Below, piece after piece: positions 29,601-43,500 of a stretch of 64,000 nt of DNA (positions are counted from its first letter, which is position 1; the number at the start of each line of letters is the position of its first letter). The position numbers and the translations under genes were made by a program. Origin of the DNA: Hofstenia miamia (taxonomy: Eukaryota; Xenacoelomorpha; Acoela); contig SCFE01000006.1 in assembly GCA_004352715.1 (NCBI GenBank), forward strand, positions 533,081 to 597,080, in the 5' to 3' direction. A model generated the notes under the pieces. It was not told the origin of the DNA. It was given only the letters and a program-made list of their open reading frames with translations, and made no database searches.

Positions 29601-32600
29601 CTCTCAACGTGGTGATCTAACAATTCTTCCAATATACCACCGGATGAATGGAGCCAGTTATCTTGAAATATTGCGTGAGAAATTGGTGACATTTAGGAAT
29701 ATTTCAACACGATAATGCTCCGTGTCACAAAGCTAAATTAGTGACAAAGTGGATCACAGACAATATGATTCAAGTTCTGGAGTGGCCTGGGAATTCTCCA
29801 GACTTGAATCCCATTGAAAATTTATGGAACTATATGAAAGATCGTTTGAACGCTTACAACTTTTCAAATATGCAGGAATTCAAAGATGCCATACAGCAGA
29901 CATGGTGCTTTGACATCACCCAAGAATATTGCAACAATTTAGTTGACAGTATGCCCCGAAGAATAGAACAGACAATACGAGCAAAGGGTTATCCAACAAA
30001 ATATTGACACTAATGTATTCAAAATGCGTTTGTCGTTCGTGAAACATAATGTGATTCACATTGGAAAATTGCGTCTTCATTTATTTCTTAACATACGGTT
30101 AAAAAGATTCCAAAGTTGTAATTGAGTAAGAAGAAAACAAATGTTCTATAATTTTGTCGACCCTTGTAGCTAATTCAAAATTTTCGTGATTTGAAGGTAG
30201 TAATTTGCATATATTATTAATATATAGATGCCTGGAGTTGAACATAAATACATTTCAAACCCTATTTTTAGCTTAGGGCCTTCATAAGGATAATAAGAGT
30301 TCACTTAGAAGTCATTTAGTTAGTGTAGAAGCATTCTCGGGATTCTGAGCATTGATCAGAGATTCAATCCCCAATTCATAGTTAACAGCGTCATTTGCAA
30401 TGCTAATTAGCAAAACAATGGAAAAACTCTTTTTTCTAATTCGAACAAACAAGGTCTACCAAATAGTACACATACTATATTTATGCGGCAAAACAAACGA
30501 TAATAGTTTCTTAACCTGGAAGTACCTTAAATTAAGGCTAACGATTCAGCAAAAATCGAATCGAAATAAATGAAAATCGAATTGAATAAAAAAAATAGGC
30601 GAATCGAACCTTTTCGATTTCTTAGCAAAGAGGCATTGGAATTAACAGGCTCGTTTTAAAATGACCCCCTTTGAAAAAATTACATTCATACAATTGTCTG
30701 TTAATATAATTACTGTTAATATAAATACTACAGTGAATATTTATATAATATGTAGGACCATATCACGTTTGCAATACCTCCGCACATCAGATCACCGAAG
30801 TCAAGCAACGTTGAGCCCGGTTAGTATTTGGGAAGAGTTGTCTCAAAAAACAAAAAAACTATATAAAAAATTAAAATTTAGTGGAAAACTCAATGTGCAA
30901 ACATATTGCCGAAGTGGCAGAACGAAGTTTATTGGAGCGATTTCCAGATTTATTGAAGAATTCTGAGGTACATGCAACTTCCACAATACTCGCGATTCAA
31001 GAACCTCATTCTCCAGTTGAGTCCGGAAAAGTGCAAACGACATGCTCAGTCGTCCTCTTGATCTGACTACATATCGAGCTAACAACGTGGACAGTGGGAT
31101 CGAACGAGAGAGCAGTACGGAACAAGATGGCAGTGATATTTGCGCGCCACTTGGTGGTTTATCTGAGAAACGTCTCTGCACAAGCGACGCAATGACATGC
31201 TGGCTGAGTTGCGACTTTACCTGGGCTACTGGAAGGATCGGAAAACAGTGTATCCAAATTGTCTTTTACGCCACGTGTTATCCTCGGAGATCCTGGTGCA
31301 GCAACAGCAAGCGAAAGGATTTGGAGCACAAGTGGCAAAACCTTGCGATGGGAGAGCTTGAAAGTATAAAATGTGAAATTTCTTGTTTTTCTACATGAAA
31401 ATTTATGAAAATACATTTTTCATTGTATTTTGTATTTTTTTTCCACTACAAAATCGAATCAATTCGAAGTTAAAACTAGCGAATCGTACAGCCTTACCTT
31501 AAATTACACCATGAAAAAATGAACAGCGTAAAAAAGGTGTTTGCTACATTGCAATTATTTCAAGACTGGGCATGTCTCTTCAGGTTTCATATGTATAAAT
31601 ATATTCAGGTTTAAGTTTAATATATCTGAAAACGTTAAAAAACATAAAAAACAAACCTTTGAAATGTGAATTTAGTAAATGTTTATGATATCTCATATTC
31701 GTAAAATTTAAATAAAGATAAAGGAAATATTGGGGAGTGGTACCTTAAATAAAAATAATACCTAAACATGAATAAACAAAGCTCTAAAAAATTCATAATA
31801 AAATGATAATTGAATTGGATAAAAGACAAATTAATGAATTAAAAAACAGAGCAAAAACATTTGGAAAGAAAATAATACTTAGTTATTCGACGTAATATGT
31901 CTAATTGCGCTATTAAAGAAAATAATTGAATGCATTGTCATAATATCAATTGAAAATATTTCATTTGAAATGCTAAAATAAAGAACAAAACATAACCATA
32001 AACAGTGCATTAATTATTTCAACATTTAGAATATTTCTTATATATTACATGCAATTTATGGTGAAGGAAAAATAAAATTTAGATAATTTTACAAAAGTAT
32101 AGTTTCTATGAATAAATACATGCACAACAGAAGCTTTGAGTTTTTAAATTTCAATGCTACTATAGTTAAATTTTAAAAAATTTTACTTCTAAAATTCTAA
32201 AATTGTTACTTGTTTTAGTTTTTTAAGAAATAACTTTGTTTACAAATTTAGTTAAAAATATATAAAAACAATGAATAAAAAATACTGAACATGAAAATCA
32301 AATTTAAAAAATAGTGTGACATGTTCTCTACAAATATGATCCCTCGGAAAACATACCTTTCAAAGGCAAAATCAGCTATTAAATTTATATTAATACATAA
32401 TGTATTAAATGCTAAGAAACGAAACGAAAATGTCTCTCATGATTGAACTAGTACTTGACAATAAAGTTTAACATATAAATAAAACTAGTTTACAAACTAT
32501 CAACTAGATAATGGTCAACACAAATATTAGTAAACAATAGGTTCATGAATAGGTGAAAAATCAAAAAATTGCCGGATTGCGGAAAAGCAAATACATTCAG

Positions 32601-34161
32601 GTATCATGCTGGCTATTGAAATAGAATCACTAGTGAAATTATAGTGATTTTATTAAAATTTGAATTTCCGTTTATTTATATGATAGTATCGACTAATATT
32701 TGAGTATTACTAATCTTACACACTTGCTTCCAAAGTGCATGCTACTACATGACTGTACTTTAAAGACCAGAAAGACAATGATCTCGTCCATACGGCCAGA
32801 TCGGTCAAGAACTAGCTGACTGCAAACAATTTTAATCTCCTTTCACCATGGCCGGGTAGTTCACCGGACCTTAACCCAATAGAAATTTATTGGGCAATGA
32901 TAAAAAAGGTCTCTAACCTGATTTACAAGAGAAAATCAAAAACGTTTGCCCCCAATTCATCACACATCGCAATCGGATTGAGTCAATGCCAGCTCGCATT
33001 GCTACGGTCTTAGCAGCAAGAGGAGGGCCAACGAAGTACTAATTTAATTTATTGTAAATTTTTCATCTTGTTTTATCTTACATAAACACTATTTTGTTGT
33101 AAAATATTTTATATTTGAAAATATTGAGATTTCTAGAAATCCATTAACTTTTTCAATAAATTTGCTAGTGATTCTATTTCAATAGCCAGCATGGTAGGTT
33201 TCATCTATTTAAATACTCAACATATTTGGCAAATTCAGTAAAATATTGAACAAACTTACTAAGCATCATGCTCTAAAAACTCGTGATTCATAACTACTTG
33301 TAGGACGGATTTCATTTTGCAATTTGCCCTCACTGCTTCCAAGTAGTGATTATGGTCTGCGGCAAGAACATACAACAGAGGACCCAATAACTCATGCATT
33401 CCCTAAAAATATTACTCCTAAACATTTTATACTAAGTCCAATTCTACATAAGATAATGTAAGTCAGAAACACAATTCTACTTGAGTGAGCAAAATAATTA
33501 CAAAATGGTGACGACTCCAACTCATTCGCTCTTCATAAGATGGTTGTCAACAGAAAAGCTAACAATTTATTAAAATCTGTGATGGTTTCATCAAAAAAAT
33601 TTAAACGCTCATGACTTTCGAACTAATAAAAATATCCAACATCTGTAAAACAAACACGATAACCGAGTATCTCTTCCATTACGTATTGAAACCCTACGAG
33701 ATCGCGACTTTTTGCAGCCACACTTTTGAGCGAATTCTCCTGCGCCGGAACAAACTCAAATTTACGACAGAGAGCGCCAACGGGACAGACGTTCCATTGG
33801 ATTTACAATGTATGATTATCCGAACCTTAATTATGTAAATAATTGAGTAATTTTTAAAAAAATCCGTATTATCTCAGAAAAACTGTAAAAGGCATAGCAA
33901 TACACCTGCCTTAGTTCAAATCTTCACAATTATGAAACAACATTTCCACGAGTTCAACAATTTTAATAGGTTCATAGAGCTTGCACATGTAGACACAACT
34001 GTGCCTTTAAAAGAATACGAGGCAGTTAACTTTAAACTGCCTAGCGTCCATTATAAAAGACAAACCGTTTTCCACATTTACAAAGAATTTTTTCCAAACC
34101 AATTAGCCAATTTGAAAATCGTGAGGCATTGACAGGTCTATTGGCGAGCATGTTTTAATGC

Positions 34162-34204
<43 letters not shown>

Positions 34205-37200
34205 CAAACTCATTGAAGCGTGTCGTGCTCAAAGTCAGAGGTCGCAGGGTCATTTCGTGCCTTATGAACGACAATGAAAGAAGAGACTCTCCTCTATCAC
34301 ATGGTGCTTTCAGATTGAGCACAGCTTTTAAGATATAAGCGTTTATTTTTTTTACAATATTGAAAAATCCCCGGCAGTTCAAGGTTAAAAGAACAGTTAA
34401 GGACAGTTAAGGTTAGAAAATGTTAATAAAAACTGGCAATTAATTTTGTGGTAATTAAAGCAATGGAAGAAATTAGAATCTTTTCAATGATTTCATAGTT
34501 AATTTATAGAAAAAAGGAATGAAAACTAAACTACTCATAAATGTAAAAACGAAATAAATTGAAACAATTAATAGTAAAAAACCTGCCTGTTTGTATGAAA
34601 TGTCTTCATATTCTTGAGAATACACAATAAGAATGTCTTTCATCACTTTTCTAAAGTGGATATTTAACAATCATAAAGTTAATAAACGTCAGTCAGTAAA
34701 TATTCCTTAAAAAGAATACCAAAGAAAAGTGCAAAATTTAATTAAAAATTGGAATCACTTCCTCTTAACTCCTTCAGTATATCGATACATAATTTGGTAC
34801 TCAGTTTACCTGTAATTTTAAATATTTAACAGTAAATATTTCACCACGGAATTAATATGTCTTAGATAAACTCTATAGCAAGCGGACCCGAGATGTAGGT
34901 GGGGCTGCGATGGGCTTAGGCTCATCTGTAAAACATTGAGCCCCATTAAATTAAATGAGTGTACAAAAAATTTCTCTAGATTATCATAATTAAAGATTAG
35001 ATATATTTTTTAAATATTTTCGTACATTATAGTAAAGGCGCGGAAATATTACTTTTAAACTAAAATGGCATTTTTAGACATATATGACCACATATTTTCA
35101 CATATTTCGTTTTTACAGCACATCGAATATTATATCAAATATTTACACACAACATTATTTAGTAAATTTCAATCTCCCTAATATTTTTTTTAATTAACCT
35201 TGGCCTTATTTAACAGATATTAACTATAAGCGGCTACTTTTTGATCTCATATTATAGAGAATGCTAAAATGTCAATCTCACTAAGTAAATTAAAAAAGTT
35301 ATTGAATGATGATATACAGAGTTATTCATAATTAACACTACAACTTTGAAATTAATTTCTGTATTTGCGACACACAGTACAACATACAAAAATGTTCAAA
35401 AACAACTAACGAATTGGGGGATTAATGTTATTGACATGATCAAACCAAATGACCACCATTTCTTGTGACACAAAGTTCCAAACGAGGAATGAAGGATGCC
35501 ACAGTTGCCTCAAGCATGTCATTGGGAATTCGATCGAAACATTGTTTAATTCTTTCTTTCAACTCATTGAGAGTAGCTGGATATGGGTATGCATAGACAG
35601 AAGCCTTCAGGTATCCCCATAACCAAAAGTCGCAGCCATTGAGATCTGGAGATCGAGCAGGCCAGCTGGAGCAGAAACCTCGACTGATTACACGATCTTC
35701 ACCAAAATTACGTCGCAAAAAATCTTTTGTTATTGTAGCCGTGTGAGGCGTTGCGCCATCTTGTTGGAAAATAGTTCTAGAGAAGGAGCGTCTGGCCTTT
35801 AGTTGTGGGACCACGTGTTGATCCAACATTTGACAGTATCTTTGTGAAGTAACTGTGACTGTTTCATCATGTTCCTCAAAGAAGTAGGGTTTTAAGATGA
35901 ACTTGGAATTAAAGCCGGCCCACACTGTAATTTTGGGAGACCAAAGTGGTTGCTCAAAATGTTCGTGTGGATTTTCCGACGCCCAGATGCGGCAATTCCA
36001 GGTGTTTACTTCACCGTTAAGATGGAAATGGGCTTCATCAGTCCAAAGGATGTTTTCGATGAAACCAGGAAACTGGGTGTTGCGCTGAATCATTTCAGTA
36101 GCAAAATCAATCCTCGTTTGCTTGTCAGCATCGGTAAGTGCATGCACTAATTGTATACGATAAGGATGAAGCTTCAGTTGTTGAGTCAAGATTCGATGCA
36201 CCGATGCCTGAGAAATATTGGTTCGACGGGAAATTGCAGTTGTGCTAATCCGGCCATCATGTTGTTCAACAGCCTGCTGCACCACTGGCACTCGTGCTTC
36301 CGCAAGACTAGACCGACCTGAGCGTTGCAAATCTGCTACACTGCCTGTGGTATGAAATTTGTCAATTAAGTTTTGCACAGTTGATCTTGCAGGAGCATGT
36401 TGTGTCTTCTTGAGTTTCCTGATTGTGCAGAATTTCCTTATTGCATCAGTAATTGATTTCCACATGTAAAATACAACTCGACTAATAATATTCGATCCTC
36501 TAATTTCATTCTACAATAATGAAAACAAATTATATAATCCACACATATATACTACATGAGTAAATAATATTCATTAATTTCAACCAATAGAAACGTCCAA
36601 TCAATGACACTTAAGTTGTAGTGTTAATTATGCACAAAAATAATGCATCTCTGCTTAGCTGACGCCCAGATTTTTCTTCAATTCAATTGATATTTTTTCT
36701 ACTTAAACTGTACATCTGACTTATTTAATGAATCAAAGCTTAAATCCAGGCAGATTTTGAAAGCTGGCGTGAAAATAAACTTAGCAAATCAAATGAGCTT
36801 AATCGTGTCTGGTGAAGGATATACAGCTATTCCAGCGTGACTCGCGTGACATTTGGAGAAATTTTGAGGAAAACAACTTCAAATTATGTGAGATGAAAAA
36901 GAAAAATTGGAAAAATGTTCAGCAGCTTCTGAGAACATACCACAAAGATGAAAAACAGTTATAGATATTCAGTTTTTAGTGAGACCTCTTGAAATCATGG
37001 CCAATTTTTCACTTGTGACTCGCGTGACATCTAGAAATAGAAAATTTCTAACTGCAGTGGGAATATGTTCAATTCCTAGTAGACCAGTTACTTACAGAAG
37101 CTCTTATTCATTTTGAAAGTAAGCCAAACATAGATTTAAAGGTAGAAAATTACAAAAACTTCAGGCCTACTTTTTTCCCCTATTTATGCCCTCAGACATT

Positions 37201-39587
37201 TGTGACTGATGTGACAGATTTTTGTGACTCGCGTGACACAGTAGAGGTTTACTGAAAACATTTATGAATTAAACAATACCAGTTAGCTTTATCTTATGAA
37301 ATGCTTCTCTGTAGTGTACAATGGAACTATATAGTCAATCAAAAAGAAAAAAAGTAATCATACAATATGGAAAAAGGTGCATTTCACCAGGTTAACTTTA
37401 GTCTAAATTTGTGACTCGCGTGACACCACCAGCGAAACTCTCTTTTGTGTTCCATTAGCACCCAAATATTTTTAACTAACAAGTTTTGATAGTTGAATCA
37501 TCTTTAATGGACTAAGTTCTAAGGTTTTTGCACAAAAATAGCCTTCTCTTTGCATGCAACATCTGAAAATAAGCTAAACTTAGCTCAATTCTTTTTTTCC
37601 CCCGAAATAATTAAAAGTAGGTGCTTCTGTTGAAAGAGCACAGGATATTGATATTCCTTGCACACAAACTAAAATTTGTAAAATTTCAATCATTTGGACC
37701 TATAAGAAGTCATTTCTATAAGTTTTGGTGTCAAAAATAAAATTTGAAATTTTGCCTTGGGTGTTAACAATACTGTGGAATGGCTGTATAAGGTTTTGGT
37801 CAAGAACAAATTTTGCATTCGCTCTATCAACCTGATGATATACGAGAACATCAACGCTAGTTCAATGAATCATTGTGGCAATTGTGTTACTATTAGTAGA
37901 AAATGTTTATGAAAAGCTTTTAATGTACTTATTAATTTTGGTAATTTATATACTTGTCATGATATTACTATAAGTACTTAAATAAAAAATTCATAAAGTC
38001 ATTTAATTGATGATCAAGGCTCCCAACAGCACTGATGTTGAAAACAGCATAATAAAATTAAATCATGTAGGCATAATATCTGGGTTGTTTGCAATCTATC
38101 AATGTCTTTCAATCCCTCCGAAAAATCATCAAAAATGATAAATATAATTGAACCCCCAAGTGCGTCAACTAACCCTACTGATAGAGGGTGTTTCAATATA
38201 TAATTTGGAGACTCATGAATAATCACTCATTTCACAATTGTGTTATGTTGTGCCATTTAAAACTTTTTATTCCCCCTTGTACAATTTTCACAACATTTAC
38301 AAAGCACCGGGTATTATAGCATTAGATAATTTGTATAGTGAATCAGGCAGACGACTTGTTCCCAGTAATTCCAATGAAGATTAGGTTTTATTACTGCATT
38401 TATTCATGTTTATACTGTATTTTGTTTTTGTGTTGTTTCATAGAAATTTATCTATTTTACTGAATTTATCTATTTACTGTTTTGAAGCTGTTTTTAATAG
38501 TCTCTTTCACAGTACATGGCTTTTCTTTTGACCCTGCTTAAAAACAGTGTTATTATCTCCTATCCATGCAATGTCAGAACCTAATTATTAATTTATTATT
38601 TATCCTATCTACGGTATAAGTAAGAAAATATCAAAGCTGTTAACAGCAGAAGGGTTGCTGTTTGCTCTTAACAGCGTCTTTAGCTGTTAACAGTGAAATA
38701 GGAAGCCCTGTTGATGACAGAAGTTCGCAAAATAAAATTTTTTAGGATAATACTAACAAAAAATTATTCCGAACTTGACATTGATTACTCAGAATTTGAA
38801 ATTCGTGTTGTAAGTGCATAAACCTTGATTTACATTAAAATTAACAATTGTACAATGAATCTTTCAAAGAAGAAAACATCAATTTAAATCTACCAGTAAA
38901 ATTACAAAATTTTATTCTAACTGATATTATTGGAGGTAGAAGGGCATATGAAGTTACCAAAACTAGAATGCTAAATTTATGGAATTGTGGAAATGGGAGC
39001 TCGTCTTAATGATGAAAAAATCAAATTACAAAAAAGTATTCAATCCTTGACCGCAGTGGATAGCGATTCATTTGTAGAAATAGATACTTTTGTTGAAGGT
39101 TTATCCACTAATTGTCATACTGATGTGCCTTATGCAAAATTGAAGTACCAGCTGTAGCCCATTTCCTCAAAAACGAAATTTATGAAAGTGTTTTAAAGCC
39201 AATTTGCATAAGATTTCAACATGTCTTTTCGAATATTCACAGTTTGTATGCAGGTGCTTTGACATTTGGGGCTTCAACAAGCTCCTGGAAGCTGCATTTA
39301 GTACATTGGCTAGAGTATTTACAACATTAAAGATTGTCAATATTACACGAAAAAAGCACAGCTCACACGAAAAAGTTTTTCATAATAATATTAAAAACTC
39401 CACTTTATATGTGACGATTCAATGAAAAAAATCCTCCTTTGCAACTCTTTTAAACTCTGTGTTCTTAATTATATTTTTCAGATTGTTATTTTATAATTGC
39501 GTCAAATGAGGAGAAATAAATAGCCCCATTAAAAAATGTGACAGCCCCATTTAGTAATTTGGTCACGCAGCAGCCCATTAGTAATGT

Positions 39588-39622
<35 letters not shown>

Positions 39623-39999
39623 CAATATTAACGTTTCCCAAATTGTTTAGTAGTTTACCACTTCGTGTGATTCATACTTATATAATTAACAGAGTTGGGT
39701 GTAGCGTGTTAGTGTATTATATATATATATATATATATACTAATACGTTCCACTTCGTACAGGGGTTTTTGCAAAAACCTTTACATAGAGCAACCGGAGC
39801 CCATTTTCCCATAGTACAGAAAGGGACTTGGGGATTTTTTGCCGAAAATTAAACTTTTTGCGATTACTTGCTAAAAAAATTCATCGATCCTTAAAATATT
39901 TTGCATGATAGTAGGGACTGGTGAGAGACTATGTCCTACAAGAAATCAGGAATTTATGTGCAAAAACCAGCTTATATGCTTATGTGGAAAGAATACGTA

Positions 40000-40046
<47 letters not shown>

Positions 40047-40552
40047 TACACATATGGGCGTTTGATACAAAATTTCAAAATATCTACAAGGCGCTGGATA
40101 TAAAAAATCTATAAGGGCGTTAGATAAAATGAATTATTCTGGCTTTGCATCAAAAAAAGGCTTTGGATACTATGGAAAATCGGAAAGTGCGGGCGGTGGG
40201 TACAAATCCCATAGTATCTACAGCCTGTATATAAATATATATATATATATAAATTTCTTAGTAAGGAGTAATTTAAAGAGCTAAAATAATCAAGTAGTAA
40301 TTAGTATCGTGTGCTGCTATTGTAAATAAACAATCTTGGAATGCTAAATTCCCTAGATTGTAAATTGAATTCCTCTTGGTAATGTTTTTTCTAACATGTA
40401 ATTAACAGAATATATTTAGACTGAAATATTAAAATATATGATGTAGTTTATCCAATACACAACATACTTATTACCTTATAAGCTTTAATAATGATTTACT
40501 TTTGAAAACAGCTTTATAATAAAGTATGAAAAGCATGAAGTATAAAAGCGAG

Positions 40553-40588
<36 letters not shown>

Positions 40589-43500
40589 GTTGCTTTTAGT
40601 GAAAGTAATCAGAAACGTGCAATCTATTTTTTTAAAGACTACTCAATAATATGTAAAATATTACGGTTTTAATGTACGTACCTAACAGAACGTGAAGAAA
40701 TATAATTGTAATTATTAACCATTTAACCCCTAATTAACCATAAATCAAACAGTCATATAACAATCAGTAACATTAGATTACAATAAACTAATCAATTACA
40801 CTATGTACCTCGGTCTTGTATTAAACCTTAAATAAATGAACTATAATCATTCGAGTTCGGTTGACTTGATTTTCCATAACGATATTCACTATAAAACAAC
40901 TGATTTAACCCTATCACGGCTGGGCATTTTTTCACTTTTAATACCCTCATAAAATCAAATCTATTCATCACCAAGCATCAAAACTTGGGAGGACTATAGT
41001 TTTCATATGGCTGAATACAAAGAGAACAATCAGTAACATTAGATTACAATAAACTAATCAATTACACTATGTACCTCGGTCTTGTATTAAACCTTAAATA
41101 AATGTACTATAATCATTCGAGTTCGGTTGACTTGATTTTCCATAACGATATTCACTATAAAACAACTGATTTAACCCTATCACGGCTGGGCATTTTTTCA
41201 CTTTTAATACCCTCATAAAATCAAATCTATTCATCACCAAGCATCAAAACTTGGGAGGACTATAGTTTTCATATGGCTGAATACAAAGAGAACAATCAGT
41301 AACATTAGATTACAATAAACTAATCAATTACACTATGTACCTCGGTCTTGTATTAAACCTTAAATAAATGTACTATAATCATTCGAGTTCGGTTGACTTG
41401 ATTTTCCATAACGATATTCACTATAAAACAACTGATTTAACCCTATCACGGCTGGGCATTTTTTCACTTTTAATACCCTCATAAAATCAAATCTATTCAT
41501 CACCAAGCATCAAAACTTGGGAGGACTATAGTTTTCATATGGCTGAATACAAAGAGAACAATCAGTAACATTAGATTACAATAAACTAATCAATTACACT
41601 ATGTACCTCGGTCTTGTATTAAACCTTAAATAAATGTACTATAATCATTCGAGTTCGGTTGACTTGATTTTCCATAACGATATTCACTATAAAACAACTG
41701 ATTTAACCCTATCACGGCTGGGCATTTTTTCACTTTTAATACCCTCATAAAATCAAATCTATTCATCACCAAGCATCAAAACTTGGGAGGACTATAGTTT
41801 TCATATGGCTGAATACAAAGAGAACAATCAGTAACATTAGATTACAATAAACTAATCAATTACACTATGTACCTCGGTCTTGTATTAAACCTTAAATAAA
41901 TGTACTATAATCATTCGAGTTCGGTTGACTTGATTTTCCATAACGATATTCACTATAAAACAACTGATTTAACCCTATCACGGCTGGGCATTTTTTCACT
42001 TTTAATACCCTCATAAAATCAAATCTATTCATCACCAAGCATCAAAACTTGGGAGGACTATAGTTTTCATATGGCTGAATACAAAGAGAACAATCAGTAA
42101 CATTAGATTACAATAAACTAATCAATTACACTATGTACCTCGGTCTTGTATTAAACCTTAAATAAATGTACTATAATCATTCGAGTTCGGTTGACTTGAT
42201 TTTCCATAACGATATTCACTATAAAACAACTGATTTAACCCTATCACGGCTGGGCATTTTTTCACTTTTAATACCCTCATAAAATCAAATCTATTCATCA
42301 CCAAGCATCAAAACTTGGGAGGACTATAGTTTTCATATGGCTGAATACAAAGAGAACAATCAGTAACATTAGATTACAATAAACTAATCAATTACACTAT
42401 GTACCTCGGTCTTGTATTAAACCTTAAATAAATGTACTATAATCATTCGAGTTCGGTTGACTTGATTTTCCATAACGATATTCACTATAAAACAACTGAT
42501 TTAACCCTATCACGGCTGGGCATTTTTTCACTTTTAATACCCTCATAAAATCAAATCTATTCATCACCAAGCATCAAAACTTGGGAGGACTATAGTTTTC
42601 ATATGGCTGAATACAAAGAGAACAATCAGTAACATTAGATTACAATAAACTAATCAATTACACTATGTACCTCGGTCTTGTATTAAACCTTAAATAAATG
42701 TACTATAATCATTCGAGTTCGGTTGACTCGATTTTCCATAACGATATTCACTATAAAACAACTGATTTAACCCTATCGCGGCTGGGCATTTTTTCAATTT
42801 TAATACCCTCATGTAATCAAATCTATTCATCACCAAGCATCAAAACTTGGGAGGACTATAGTTGTCATATGGCTGAATACAAAGAGAACAAAAAATTCAA
42901 TGCTCTGGCACTCTGACGTCACAATGAATTCTGACGTCTAAAATTTACTGCAATGCGAAAAATGAGACCACAACAACGCTAATATTTGGCAGGGTGGTTG
43001 CGAATGATAAACTAAACACATTGAGAAAGTAATGATCCGATGTTAACTAGCCCTGACGTTCTTAAGCGAATGTGCATAAGTAGAAAAATCATGAAAGTAT
43101 AGTTTCATTTTAGACATTTTTCTTGCTAAGAACAATTTAGGAAAAGTAAAAACATTTGTTTAAAGTAGAGATTTAACACTATTTCTCAAAGGGGTGCTAA
43201 ATCAGCACACCCCTTCAGCAGAGTTTGACATTCTTTAAATAAAAACTAATTGCTTCTTAAATTTTCACATTGCTTGAAAAACTTAAAATTGAGGTTTAGT
43301 TTTGCATTTTGCATTGAATTTGTTACATTAAATTTCATTTTGTATTTGAAGGAAGGTTAAAAATGTATGTTCAAGCAGATACCAAATTTCGAACTAATTC
43401 ATAATTTCTAATTTAATAAATAAAAATCTTCAAACATTTCACTATATTTAGTTATGAAATAAAATTATACTCCTTATTTGTAGTCTCTACTAAAAGCGCA

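Larger units (their letters stand above)
23624..33259 (-). other. intron of the TBC1D5-like gene, transposon-rich
   Basis: This 9.6-kb intron holds hAT remnants (25.2-26.4 kb, 27.34 kb, 30.5-31.5 kb), a Tc1 element (28.83-30.17 kb), a 5S-like segment (30.76 kb), a weak tRNA-like segment (30.31 kb) and a Tc1 deletion derivative (32.60-33.19 kb). The region 31.5-32.6 kb is plain AT-rich sequence. Confidence 0.75.

Noticed and set aside
30843-31416. Overlapping ORFs of 85-118 codons on both strands
   Set aside because: They fall inside the decayed hAT element. Only one plus-strand frame shows a hAT C-terminal signature, and it is broken.
38014-38226. Minus-strand ORF reading GGSIIFIIFDDFSEGLKDID
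   Set aside because: It looked like the IxxDxxRT exon, but the exact motif is at 45504-45604 and no donor fits here.
42698-42916. 72-codon ORF in the last satellite unit
   Set aside because: It is open only because this edge unit has point changes; the other seven units are closed.
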